Shown here: positions 8,416 through 16,326 of the stretch, one piece after another
Layout of the letters: every line of letters starts with the position of its first letter
Numbering within the stretch: the first letter of the stretch is position 1
NCBI RefSeq assembly: GCF_951805225.1
Contig: NZ_OX638201.1
Coordinates: 744,001-808,000 of the forward strand
DNA length: 64,000 nt
DNA from: an uncultured Flavobacterium sp.
Lineage (GTDB): Bacteria; Bacteroidota; Bacteroidia; Flavobacteriales; Flavobacteriaceae
Reading direction: 5' to 3'
The notes under the pieces: generated by a model
Seen by the model: only the letters and a program-made list of their open reading frames with translations
What the model was told of the DNA's origin: nothing
Database searches by the model: none
Translations under genes and position numbers: made by a program

Positions 8416-8515
8416 TGTCATTTCGACGAAGGAGAAATCACACACGTAAATCGACAAAGATTGGCGAATTTGATTGCGAAGTTTCTAGTGTGATTTCTCC
8501 TTCGTCGAAATGACA
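8416..8515. repeat. Palindromic intergenic repeat, family R1, complete copy
   Basis: A 100-base element whose ends form a perfect 28-base inverted repeat: 8416-8443, beginning TGTCATTTCGACGAAGGAG, and 8488-8515. The 44-base centre resembles that of the copy at 53291-53390. Other copies: 47510-47613 (complete) and 47691-47746 (half). It encodes nothing. Confidence 0.85.
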
Positions 8516-8582
8516 GACTTTGAGAAAAACCTCTTTGGTAAAATTAAAATCAGCTTTTTATAATTTTAAAATAAAAAAAAGA

Positions 8583-8625
8583 AAACCTCAGAACCTCAGT
8601 ATCTCAGAACCTTAGCGCCTTATAA
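8583..8625. repeat. Short tandem repeat of a CCTCAGAA-type unit
   Basis: Successive units of the form cctcagaa/tatctcagaa/ccttag. A related run lies just before argE (18457-18490) and a cousin in CCTTTGAA form before argB (17421-17448). No coding potential. Confidence 0.6.
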
Positions 8626-8671
8626 AAAAATAACATTACATTAAAAAAATGTTAGAATTTTAATTTTTTGT

Positions 8672-8700
8672 TTTGAGAATTAAAAAATAGTGTACTTTTG
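8672..8700 (+). promoter_or_regulatory. Promoter of the arginine/proline cluster
   Basis: TTTG at 8672-8675, 17 bases, TACTTTTG at 8693-8700, a close match to the Bacteroidota consensus. The expected start point is at about 8705, immediately at the candidate leader-peptide ATG at 8706 and over 300 bases before the first enzyme gene. Confidence 0.65.
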
Positions 8701-8705
8701 CACCA

Positions 8706-8792
8706 ATGAATAAAATAAGTTTACATATAACTTCTTTGTCACGGACAAACTCACCTGTAACTTCTCCCGAAGTACGGATACTATCTCTATAG
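8706..8792 (+). CDS. Candidate leader peptide of the arginine cluster (28 codons)
   Basis: An ATG placed about one base from the expected transcription start opens a 28-codon frame (MNKISLHITSLS..., ending ...EVRILSL) that stops at TAG 8790-8792. It contains two CGG arginine codons (8742-8744 and 8775-8777); CGG is rare in the neighbouring genes. The first CGG lies inside a hairpin, TTTGTC-ACG-GACAAA. The position, the rare Arg codons and the downstream alternative hairpins suggest a regulatory leader peptide for the arginine genes. That it is translated is inference; no ribosome-binding site is possible upstream, so translation would be leaderless. Confidence 0.4.
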   Translation: MNKISLHITSLSRTNSPVTSPEVRILSL

Positions 8793-8871
8793 TATTCACA
8801 GAGTTTTTCGCCGCGTATTTATTTATATTCATTTTTCATTTTGAAATCAAATAATTTGTCCATTGGACAAA
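8735..8871 (+). promoter_or_regulatory. Candidate attenuator-like leader with four exchangeable segments
   Basis: Segment 1 TTTGTC (8735-8740), segment 2 GGACAAA (8743-8749), segment 3 TTTGTCCA (8855-8862), segment 4 TGGACAAA (8864-8871). Segments 1:2 and 3:4 form local hairpins, while 2:3 can pair instead. A further stem ATACTAT/ATAGTAT lies at about 8778-8795 over the leader stop codon. No U-run follows segment 4 directly (nearest is about 20 bases on), so it is not a textbook terminator; control of translation or of RNA folding is also possible. Confidence 0.4.
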
Positions 8872-9027
8872 CATATCCTAAAAGTATATATTATTTTTTG
8901 AATTTTCTTAGTCAAGTTTTTGATTTTGAGGATGTTACTTTTTTTTTGTCTATTTTTATTGGATTGAATTCAGGATTTCAAACTAAACAATACGTTTTAA
9001 TTTTTAACTCTAACTTCAACTATTGAA

Positions 9028-9669
9028 ATGAAAATCTCTATTGTTGTTACTCAGGAAGAACACTTCAAATTCGCACAGGAAATTTGCGATACAATAGAAT
9101 CATCTGCCTTATTAAGAGGTACAGGGATTGCTAAAAGAACTCCTGAATACATTCAGAAAAAAATGTCGAGCGGTGATGCAATGATTGCTTTAGCAGATGG
9201 AAAATTTGCAGGTTTTTGTTATATCGAAAGTTGGCAACACGGCAAGTTCGTGGCGCATTCTGGCTTAATTGTACATCCGGATTATAGAAGTTTGGGCTTG
9301 GCAAAAAAGATCAAATCAAAGGTTTTTGACTATTCTCTAAAAAGATATCCAGACGCTAAAATATTTGGAATTACGACCGGTTTGGCTGTAATGAAAATCA
9401 ACTCTGATCTTGGTTACAAACCCGTGCCTTTCTCTGAACTTACAACAGATCCAAGTTTCTGGTCTGGCTGTAAAACCTGTACCAATTATGAAATTTTAAA
9501 AAGCAAAGAAAACAAAATGTGTCTTTGCACCGGAATGTTATACGACCCAAAAGAAAAACAAAAAGATCCGCCAAGACATCCTTTTAACGAAGCCGTTTTA
9601 AGCAGATTAAAGAAAATAAAACAAGCTTTATTCTTAAATAAACTATTGTCGTTTATCTTTTTAACCTAA
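9028..9669 (+). CDS. GNAT N-acyltransferase heading the arginine cluster (probable N-acetyl/succinyl-glutamate synthase)
   Basis: 213 residues. A GNAT fold is visible: FAGFCYIE (beta4), HSGLIVHPDYRSLGLAKKIKSKVFDYS with the acyl-CoA loop around residues 84-95, then a late strand KIFGITTG. The C-terminal part has four cysteines as CxxC (148, 151) and CxC (165, 167), a possible metal site. No classic argA or argJ is present in the cluster, so this enzyme probably makes the N-acylated glutamate used by ArgB; that role is inferred from position. It starts at the ATG at 9028 after a long leader, and argG follows 64 bases on. Confidence 0.8.
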   Translation: MKISIVVTQEEHFKFAQEICDTIESSALLRGTGIAKRTPEYIQKKMSSGDAMIALADGKFAGFCYIESWQHGKFVAHSGLIVHPDYRSLGLAKKIKSKVFDYSLKRYPDAKIFGITTGLAVMKINSDLGYKPVPFSELTTDPSFWSGCKTCTNYEILKSKENKMCLCTGMLYDPKEKQKDPPRHPFNEAVLSRLKKIKQALFLNKLLSFIFLT

Positions 9670-9733
9670 GAATAAATTAAAAAAGAAATCTCAAACTTGC
9701 TACATACGAAAGTATTAGCCTAAATTATAAAAA

Positions 9734-10927
9734 ATGAAAAAAGTTGTATTAGCTTATAGTGGAGGATTAGATACCTCGTATTGTTTGAAATATTTAAAAA
9801 ATGAAAAAGGATACGAAGTTCACACCGTACTTGTAGATACAGGAGGATTTGATGCTGAAGAATTATCAGCAATTGAAAAAAGAGCTTACGAATTAGGAAG
9901 CGCACAACACGCCAACTTAACTATCATTGATAAATATTATGATAAAGCTATAAAATATTTGATTTTTGGAAACGTATTAAAAAACAATACATATCCATTA
10001 TCAGTAAGTGCAGAACGTGTTTTCCAAGCAATTGAAGCTATAAAATATGCTAAAAAAGTTGGAGCAAGCGCAATTGCACACGGAAGTACAGGCGCAGGAA
10101 ATGATCAGATTCGTTTTGATTTAATTTTCCAAACCATCGCTCCGGAAATTGAAATTATTACACCAATTAGAGATTTAAAACTTTCAAGACAAGAAGAAGT
10201 AGATTATTTGGCCCAAAACGGAGTACATTATTCTTGGGAAAAAGCACAATATTCTATCAATAAAGGACTTTGGGGAACAAGCGTTGGAGGAAAAGAAACT
10301 TTAACTTCAAGTCAACCGTTACCAAGTGAAGCATATCCGTCTCAATTGCAAAAAGAAGGAGAAGAAAAAGTGACTTTGCATTTTGAACAAGGAGAATTAG
10401 TAGCATTAAATGGTAAAAAAGATGCTCCGGAAAATAATATTGTAAAACTTGAAAAACTGGCAAATGCTTACGCAATTGGTAGAGATATTCACGTTGGAGA
10501 TACAATTATAGGAATCAAAGGAAGAGTTGGTTTTGAAGCTGCGGCGCCATTAATCATTATTAAAGCGCACCATTTATTAGAGAAACATACACTTGGTAAA
10601 TGGCAACAATACTGGAAAGAACAATTAGGAAACTGGTACGGAATGTTATTTCACGAAGGTCAGTTTTTAGATCCTGTAATGAGAAATATTGAAACTTTCT
10701 TGCAAGACACACAAAAAACAGTAAACGGAACCGTAACGGTTTCATTAAAACCATATCATTTTTCGCTTGACGGAATCGAATCTAAAAACGATTTGATGAA
10801 CACAGGTTTTGGTCAATACGGAGAAATGAACAATGCATGGACATCTGACGATGCAAAAGGATTTATCAAAATTCTTGGAAATGCACAAAATATATTTTCA
10901 TCAGTAAACCATTTAACTCATGATTAA
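9734..10927 (+). CDS. argG: Argininosuccinate synthase
   Basis: 397 residues, normal length. Joins citrulline and aspartate using ATP. The N-terminal ATP-binding P-loop of the N-type pyrophosphatase family is intact (VVLAYSGGLDTSYCLKYL, residues 4-21), and AIAHGSTGAGNDQIRFD at about residues 114-130 is the substrate-binding signature. The start ATG at 9734 follows an AT-rich spacer. argG sits early in the cluster, far from argH at the far end, with a lipoprotein gene directly after it. Confidence 0.96.
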   Translation: MKKVVLAYSGGLDTSYCLKYLKNEKGYEVHTVLVDTGGFDAEELSAIEKRAYELGSAQHANLTIIDKYYDKAIKYLIFGNVLKNNTYPLSVSAERVFQAIEAIKYAKKVGASAIAHGSTGAGNDQIRFDLIFQTIAPEIEIITPIRDLKLSRQEEVDYLAQNGVHYSWEKAQYSINKGLWGTSVGGKETLTSSQPLPSEAYPSQLQKEGEEKVTLHFEQGELVALNGKKDAPENNIVKLEKLANAYAIGRDIHVGDTIIGIKGRVGFEAAAPLIIIKAHHLLEKHTLGKWQQYWKEQLGNWYGMLFHEGQFLDPVMRNIETFLQDTQKTVNGTVTVSLKPYHFSLDGIESKNDLMNTGFGQYGEMNNAWTSDDAKGFIKILGNAQNIFSSVNHLTHD

Positions 10928-10955
10928 GCGTGATGAATTATTCAAAAATAAATTT

Positions 10956-11360
10956 ATGAAGACGAAAGTATTTTTTTTAATTCCATTACTTCTAATTTTT
11001 TTTGGATGTTCAAGTGATAATAATGATGTGACGGCTGAAAAAGAAAATCTGAAAGCTGTCTCTCATGAAGTTTTATTGTTCGAATATATACCTGAAACAG
11101 GTAATAATTCACATAGGCTTAGATATAATATAAAATATACGAACCCTAACAATGTTGCTATAAAAGGATTTTCTAACATTACGATGGATTATGATGGATT
11201 AATATTAACTCCTATCAAAAAACTTCCACCTTATATCGAAATTGATGCAAATTCTAGCTTTACAGAAAGTTTTGATGTTGAAGAGGCTTTTGATATTAAT
11301 ATAGGAAAGGTAAATTCAATAAAACTGGTATCTATTAAATTTACTATTGTTAAAAATTAA
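10956..11360 (+). CDS. Small lipoprotein inside the arginine cluster
   Basis: 134 residues from the ATG at 10956; an in-frame ATG at 10920 would overlap argG and spoil the signal peptide. Lipoprotein signal MKTKVFFLIPLLLIFFGC with Cys at residue 18. The rest (YTNPNNVAIKGFSNITMDYDGL...) suggests a small beta-rich extracellular domain, perhaps Ig-like; I do not recognise a family. It lies between argG and argC in the same direction with gaps of 28 and 43 bases, so it is likely co-transcribed. No link to arginine synthesis is evident. Confidence 0.7.
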   Translation: MKTKVFFLIPLLLIFFGCSSDNNDVTAEKENLKAVSHEVLLFEYIPETGNNSHRLRYNIKYTNPNNVAIKGFSNITMDYDGLILTPIKKLPPYIEIDANSSFTESFDVEEAFDINIGKVNSIKLVSIKFTIVKN

Positions 11361-11403
11361 AAAAAAGAATAAGGGGTATTTTGAAATCTAAAAAACTAAA
11401 AGC

Positions 11404-12381
11404 ATGATTAATGTTGGAATAATTGGTGGTTCGGGCTACACAGCTGGAGAACTTATCAGAATCTTGATGTATCATCCCAATGTAAACATCGATTTTGTTT
11501 ACAGCACGACCAATTCTGGTAAACCGCTTTCTGTGGCGCACCACGATTTGATGGGAGATATTGAAATGAATTTTACTGATGTTGTAAATCCTGACGTAAA
11601 TGTGGTTTTTTTATGTTTAGGTCACGGAAAATCTATTTCATTTTTGGAAGAAAACAAGTTTGCAAGTCATACCAAAATCATTGATTTAGGAAATGATTTT
11701 AGATTAACTAAAGATGCTAATTTCGAAGGAAAAGAATTCATTTATGGTTTACCCGAATTGAATAAAACTGAAATTAAAAAAGCAAATTTTATCGCAAATC
11801 CAGGTTGTTTTGCGACAGCGATTCAATTGGCTTTATTGCCTTTAGCAAAAAATAATCTATTAAAATCTGACGTTCATATTAATGCAACAACCGGAAGTAC
11901 AGGCGCGGGCGTAAGTCTTGCTGAAACTTCACATTTTAGTTGGAGAAACAATAATATGTCGCATTATAAAGCTTTTGAACACCAACATTTGGGAGAAATC
12001 AACCAAAGCGTGAATCAATTGCAAGCGGATTATTCAGATGAATTAATTTTTGTTCCGAATAGAGGAGATTTTACAAGAGGAATTTTTGCAACATTATATA
12101 CAACTTCCGAAGAAAGCTTAGAAGATTTAGTTGCCAAATACGAAGATTTCTATAAAAATGAACCTTTTGTAACCGTTACAACGACAAATATCAATATGAA
12201 ACAAGTCGTTCAAACTAATAAATGTATTATCAGTTTATTGAAAAAAGGAAACCGGATTTTAATCACTTCAATCATTGACAATTTAATCAAAGGTGCTTCA
12301 GGACAAGCGATTCAAAACATGAATTTAATGTTCGGATTAGAAGAAACTACAGGTTTACATTTAAAACCAAGCGGATTTTAA
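11404..12381 (+). CDS. argC: N-acetyl-gamma-glutamyl-phosphate reductase
   Basis: 325 residues. NADPH-dependent reduction of the N-acylglutamyl phosphate made by ArgB to the semialdehyde. Rossmann motif IIGGSGYTAGELIRIL at residues 6-21; catalytic cysteine Cys135 in NPGCFATA; downstream TGSTGAGVSLAETSHF. Length fits the short class of ArgC. In the acyl-ornithine variant used by Bacteroidota the substrate may be N-succinyl rather than N-acetyl; the sequence alone does not tell me which. Confidence 0.95.
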   Translation: MINVGIIGGSGYTAGELIRILMYHPNVNIDFVYSTTNSGKPLSVAHHDLMGDIEMNFTDVVNPDVNVVFLCLGHGKSISFLEENKFASHTKIIDLGNDFRLTKDANFEGKEFIYGLPELNKTEIKKANFIANPGCFATAIQLALLPLAKNNLLKSDVHINATTGSTGAGVSLAETSHFSWRNNNMSHYKAFEHQHLGEINQSVNQLQADYSDELIFVPNRGDFTRGIFATLYTTSEESLEDLVAKYEDFYKNEPFVTVTTTNINMKQVVQTNKCIISLLKKGNRILITSIIDNLIKGASGQAIQNMNLMFGLEETTGLHLKPSGF

Positions 12382-12394
12382 ATTGTTGTCAAAA

Positions 12395-12440
12395 CGGTTA
12401 ATCGTTTATTCGGTTAATCGATTAAACAAATGAACGGTTA
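12395..12440. repeat. Short direct repeat between argC and argD
   Basis: CGGTTAATCG occurs at 12395-12404 and again at 12411-12420 (16-base period), with a degenerate CGGTTAAACA at 12435. Intergenic; no hairpin strong enough to be a terminator. Confidence 0.6.
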
Positions 12441-12461
12441 AACAATTAAACAACAAGAAAA

Positions 12462-13601
12462 ATGAATTTATTTAACGTATACCCACTTTATGATATAACT
12501 CCTGTAAAGGCGCTAGATTGCACAATTACAGATAATAACGGAGTGGAATATTTAGACTTATATAGCGGACATGGTGTAATTTCAATTGGCCATACGCAAC
12601 CTGATTATGTTGCAAAACTAAAAAATCAATTAGATCATTTAGGATTTTATTCGAATGCAATTCAGAATCCTTTGCAGGTAGAATTAGCTCAGAAATTAGG
12701 TAAACTTTCCGGTTTAGAAGATTACGAATTATTTTTATGCAGTTCTGGAGCTGAAGCAAACGAAAATGCATTAAAATTAGCTTCTTTCCATAACGGAAAA
12801 TCAAGAGTTGTAGCTTTTGATAATTCTTTCCACGGAAGAACTTCTGCAGCTGTTGCCGTTACAGATAACAAAAAAATTGTAGCGCCAATTAATGCACAAC
12901 AAGTCGTTACTTTTTTACCTTTAAACCAAATCGAATTAGTTGAAGCAGAACTTGAAAAAGGAGATGTTACAGCAGTAATTATCGAAGGAATTCAAGGAGT
13001 TGGAGGTTTAGATCAAGGAACAACAGAATTTTTTCAGGCTTTAGAAAAAACATGTAAAAAACACGATGTTGTTTTAATTTTAGACGAAGTACAATCAGGA
13101 TACGGAAGAAGCGGAAAATTTTTCGCATTCCAACATCACGGAATTAACGCTGATATTATTTCAGTTGCAAAAGGAATGGGGAACGGATTTCCGGTTGGAG
13201 CGATTTTAATTTCTCCAAAATTTGAAGCAAGTTTCGGATTATTAGGAACAACTTTCGGCGGAAGCCATTTATCTTGTGCAGCCGGAATTGCGGTTCTTGA
13301 CGTAATTGAAAAACTGGATTTACAGAAAAATGTAAATGAAGTTTATGAATATTTCTTAGAAAAAATTAAAGAAGTTCCCGGAATCAAACAAGTAAAAGGA
13401 AAAGGATTAATGCTTGGAGTAGAATTTGATTTTGACGTTGCAGCTTTAAGAAAAAAGCTTATCATCGAAAAACACATTTTTACAGGAAGTGCAAACAACA
13501 AAAATCTGCTAAGAATTTTACCGCCATTAACAGTAAAAAAAGCTGATATTGATACGTTTGTAAAAGCTTTAAAAGAAAGTTTGGAAGAATTAAAAAACTA
13601 A
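12462..13601 (+). CDS. argD: Acetyl/succinyl-ornithine aminotransferase
   Basis: 379 residues, class III PLP aminotransferase. It transfers the amino group from glutamate to N-acylglutamate semialdehyde, giving N-acylornithine. Visible: SSGAEANENALKLA (phosphate-binding region), DEVQSGYGRSGKFFAFQH (PLP-binding Asp), and the Schiff-base Lys237 in SVAKGMGNGFPVGA. Starts at the ATG at 12462, 80 bases after argC. A palindromic hairpin follows before proA. Confidence 0.93.
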   Translation: MNLFNVYPLYDITPVKALDCTITDNNGVEYLDLYSGHGVISIGHTQPDYVAKLKNQLDHLGFYSNAIQNPLQVELAQKLGKLSGLEDYELFLCSSGAEANENALKLASFHNGKSRVVAFDNSFHGRTSAAVAVTDNKKIVAPINAQQVVTFLPLNQIELVEAELEKGDVTAVIIEGIQGVGGLDQGTTEFFQALEKTCKKHDVVLILDEVQSGYGRSGKFFAFQHHGINADIISVAKGMGNGFPVGAILISPKFEASFGLLGTTFGGSHLSCAAGIAVLDVIEKLDLQKNVNEVYEYFLEKIKEVPGIKQVKGKGLMLGVEFDFDVAALRKKLIIEKHIFTGSANNKNLLRILPPLTVKKADIDTFVKALKESLEELKN

Positions 13602-13612
13602 TACTCTCAAAG

Positions 13613-13649
13613 TTAAACCCGACAGGTTTTTAAAACCTGTCGGGTTTAA
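13613..13649 (+). terminator. Terminator-like hairpin inside the cluster, between argD and proA
   Basis: TTAAACCCGACAGGTTTT (13613-13630) pairs with AAAACCTGTCGGGTTTAA (13632-13649). It lacks a long U tract, so read-through or mRNA processing is likelier than full termination. Nearly the same hairpin recurs at 19582-19613. Confidence 0.55.
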
Positions 13650-13714
13650 AACACAAAGTTTGACTTTGAAAACAACCAAAAAACAACCAAAAAACAACCA
13701 ACCAACTATAAAAA

Positions 13715-14908
13715 ATGAATCCATTATCAATTGAAAAACGCAATCTGGTTTTGCGCTCTATGGCAAAACTGGTCGAGCAGAAGCGGAGTCAGATTATCTT
13801 AACCAATCAGGAAGATTTATTGGCATACGACGGCTCAGATTTAGCGATGGAAGAACGCCTAAAAGTAGATGATAAAAAAGTCGACGAGATGATTTTGTCT
13901 TTGAATCAACTAGCTTCTCAGGAAGATCCGGTTGGAGTAGAACGTTTTCATTTTGTTCATGATAATGGAATAAAAGTCATTAATAAAACTGCGGCTTTTG
14001 GTACGATTTTAATCATTTATGAATCTCGTCCCGATGTTACAATCGAAGCGGGAGGAATTGCCTTTAAATCCGGAAATAAGATTTTATTAAAAGGAGGAAA
14101 AGAAGCTTTAAAATCGAACTTGAAAATTGTTGATTTATGGCATCAGGCTTTAGCAGAAAACGGAATTTCGAAAGATTGGGTAGAATATTTGAATTATAAT
14201 CGAACAGAAACTCAGGCTTTCTTAGAAAAACCAACTCAAAAAGTAGATTTAATTGTTCCGAGAGGAGGAGAAAAACTAATTGAGTTTGTAAAAGCCCACG
14301 CCACTTGTCCCGTAATTGTAAGCGGACGCGGAAACAATTTTGTTTACGTTCATGAAAAAGCAGATACAGATTTGGCTTTAAAAATAATTTTGAATGCTAA
14401 GACCTCTAAAATCTCGGCTTGTAATGCAGTTGACAAGGTTTTAATAGATTCTAAATTACCAAATTTTGAAGGTTTTACAGCTATTTTAATTGAGACTTTA
14501 AAAGAATCTAATGTAGAAGTAATCGTTGATGAATCTTTAAAAAGCTTTGAAGACACAGAAACACTTCAAAACGAAGATATTTGGTACGAAGAGTTTTTAG
14601 ATTATAAAATCGTAATTGGAACCATTGATTCTGAAGAAAATGCAATTGAAAAAATCAATAAATATTGTGGCGGACATTCGGCAGTAATTATTACAAGAGA
14701 TGACAAAGCAGCGCAAGAATTTATGGATGCCGTTGATACAGCAGCCGTTTATCAAAATGCCTCAACCCGTTTCACAGACGGAGGACAATTTGGTTTAGGC
14801 GGAGAATTAGCGATAAGCACAGATAAATTGCATCAAAGAGGACCAATTGGACTTCAACATCTCGTAACCAATAAATGGTACGTTTACGGAGAAGGACAAA
14901 TTAGGTAA
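13715..14908 (+). CDS. proA: Glutamate-5-semialdehyde dehydrogenase (gamma-glutamyl phosphate reductase)
   Basis: 397 residues, slightly shorter than the usual 410-420. Second step of proline synthesis: NADPH reduction of gamma-glutamyl phosphate. Catalytic Cys236 in SKISACNAVDKVL; ESRPDVTIEAGGIAFKSGN (around residues 105-124) and QRGPIGLQHLVTNKWYVYGEGQIR at the C terminus are family hallmarks. It lies before proB, the reverse of the common proBA order, and inside an arginine cluster. An incomplete terminator-like hairpin precedes it, so its transcription may be partly uncoupled from argD. Confidence 0.94.
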   Translation: MNPLSIEKRNLVLRSMAKLVEQKRSQIILTNQEDLLAYDGSDLAMEERLKVDDKKVDEMILSLNQLASQEDPVGVERFHFVHDNGIKVINKTAAFGTILIIYESRPDVTIEAGGIAFKSGNKILLKGGKEALKSNLKIVDLWHQALAENGISKDWVEYLNYNRTETQAFLEKPTQKVDLIVPRGGEKLIEFVKAHATCPVIVSGRGNNFVYVHEKADTDLALKIILNAKTSKISACNAVDKVLIDSKLPNFEGFTAILIETLKESNVEVIVDESLKSFEDTETLQNEDIWYEEFLDYKIVIGTIDSEENAIEKINKYCGGHSAVIITRDDKAAQEFMDAVDTAAVYQNASTRFTDGGQFGLGGELAISTDKLHQRGPIGLQHLVTNKWYVYGEGQIR

Positions 14909-15054
14909 TTGAGATAATTAGATAATGTGTCAATTAGATAATTAGAATTTAATTGTAGACAAAGCTTTGCGAACTTACCGTTTGTAAACACAAACAGAAT
15001 AAAAAACCTTGCGGACTTTGCGGTTAAAAAAAAACTGCGGTTAAAACGACAACA

Positions 15055-15816
15055 ATGGGAAAAAAGCGGATTTTATTAAAAATAGGAAGTAATACTTTAA
15101 CCAAAGAAACCAATCATATTTCGCGGGGAAAGATCGAAGATATAGGTATGCAAATTGCCGCTTTAAACAAAGATTACGAATTTGTAATCGTAAGTTCCGG
15201 AGCCATTGCAGCCGCCAAACAATTTGTAAAACTCGAAAGTAAAGGAAAAGAAATTGCATTAAAACAAGCTTTAGCTTCAATTGGACAGCCACATTTAATG
15301 CGGATTTTCCATGAGAATTTTAGCGATTTAGGATTATTGACATCACAATGTTTATTGTCTTATTCAGATTTTGAAAAAGAACAATCCAAAGTAAATATTG
15401 TCAATACGATAAACGTTTTGGTCGAGAACAATTACATTCCGATAATCAATGAAAATGATACCGTTGCCACGGATGAGATTCGGTTTGGAGATAATGATAA
15501 ATTAGCTGCTTTAACCGCTGTTCTTTTAAATGTTGATATTCTGATTATTGCCACTAACACAAACGGAATTTATACTAAAGATTCCATTCACGATGAAAAT
15601 CCTGAAACGATTCAATTAGTAAAAGATCTGAAAGTATTAGAAAAAGAAATCGGCGAATCAAAATCATCACACGGAACAGGCGGAATGCAATCAAAAATTG
15701 AAGCTGCCGGAATCGCAAAAGCTGCCAACATCGAAACCTGGATCGTCAACGGATTAAATGATAATTTTATTTTAAAAGCATTAGAAGGCGAAATTTCTTT
15801 TACTAAAATCGTTTAA
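15055..15816 (+). CDS. proB: Glutamate 5-kinase, short form without PUA domain
   Basis: 253 residues. Phosphorylates glutamate as the first step of proline synthesis. Amino-acid kinase fold: KRILLKIGSNTLT at the start, IVSSGAIAAAKQF, NENDTVATDEIRFGDNDKLAALTA (substrate binding), and GTGGMQSKIEAAGIA near the end. The C-terminal PUA domain of the E. coli enzyme is absent, as in the short class. A 146-base spacer separates it from proA, and its stop codon lies six bases before the left repeat of the GxxExxY unit. Confidence 0.94.
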   Translation: MGKKRILLKIGSNTLTKETNHISRGKIEDIGMQIAALNKDYEFVIVSSGAIAAAKQFVKLESKGKEIALKQALASIGQPHLMRIFHENFSDLGLLTSQCLLSYSDFEKEQSKVNIVNTINVLVENNYIPIINENDTVATDEIRFGDNDKLAALTAVLLNVDILIIATNTNGIYTKDSIHDENPETIQLVKDLKVLEKEIGESKSSHGTGGMQSKIEAAGIAKAANIETWIVNGLNDNFILKALEGEISFTKIV

Positions 15817-15821
15817 TTATA

Positions 15822-15866
15822 ACGCGGATAATACGGATTCGCTAAAGCGAAGACGCGGATAAAAAC
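15822..15866 (+). repeat. Left inverted repeat of the GxxExxY unit (family R2)
   Basis: 45 bases beginning ACGCGGATAATACGGATTCG. Its reverse complement matches 16327-16371 at 41 of 45 positions. The core TTCGCTAAAGCGAA is itself palindromic. Confidence 0.85.
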
Positions 15867-15925
15867 GGATTTTTGTATTTATCTTTAATTTTTAAGTAGT
15901 ATATTTCATTCAAATTTTTAAAGTT

Positions 15926-16315
15926 ATGGAATTATTACATGAAGAATTGACCGATATCATTATTAAAACTTTTTATGAAGTATATAATGAATTAGGATAT
16001 GGATTTTTAGAAAGAGTTTATTTAAACTCACTTTATCTGGAATTAAAAAGTATAGGTTTAAATGTTGAAGCCCAAAGGAAAATAGAAGTTTATTATAAAG
16101 GAATCGAAGTTGGAGAATACTATTCAGATTTAGTTGTTGAAAATTTAGTTATTCTCGAATTAAAAGCAGCAGAAAGTATTAGTCCTGCTTTTGAAAACCA
16201 AATATTAAATTATTTAAGAGGTACAAACTGCGAAGTAGGATTGCTGTTGAATTTTGGAAAGAAACCGGAATTTAGACGGAAAGTTTTCGAAAATAGTAGA
16301 AAAGTAAGAAAGTAA
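15926..16315 (+). CDS. GxxExxY protein, PD-(D/E)XK-like
   Basis: 129 residues. The name motif is present as GFLERVY at 26-32, after the usual IIIKTFYEVYNELGYG. Downstream, D68 in YYSDLVVE and E78-L-K80 in VILELKAAE form a D-x9-ExK pattern like that of PD-(D/E)XK nucleases, and FENQILNYLRGTNCEVGLLLNFG is the typical C-terminal half. The family is widespread in Bacteroidota with no settled function. It interrupts the proB-argF' junction, in the same orientation, and is bracketed by 45-base inverted repeats 59 bases upstream and 11 bases downstream, suggesting a separately acquired unit. Confidence 0.88.
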   Translation: MELLHEELTDIIIKTFYEVYNELGYGFLERVYLNSLYLELKSIGLNVEAQRKIEVYYKGIEVGEYYSDLVVENLVILELKAAESISPAFENQILNYLRGTNCEVGLLLNFGKKPEFRRKVFENSRKVRK

Positions 16316-16326
16316 AAAAAGAATCA

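Noticed and set aside
8841..9026. 61-codon frame upstream of the acyltransferase gene
   Set aside because: TTG start, Phe-rich low-complexity product, and it runs through the A/T-rich leader with the 8855-8871 palindrome; more likely untranslated leader.
10920..10955. Earlier ATG for the lipoprotein gene in the arginine cluster
   Set aside because: It overlaps argG and adds 12 charged residues before the signal peptide.
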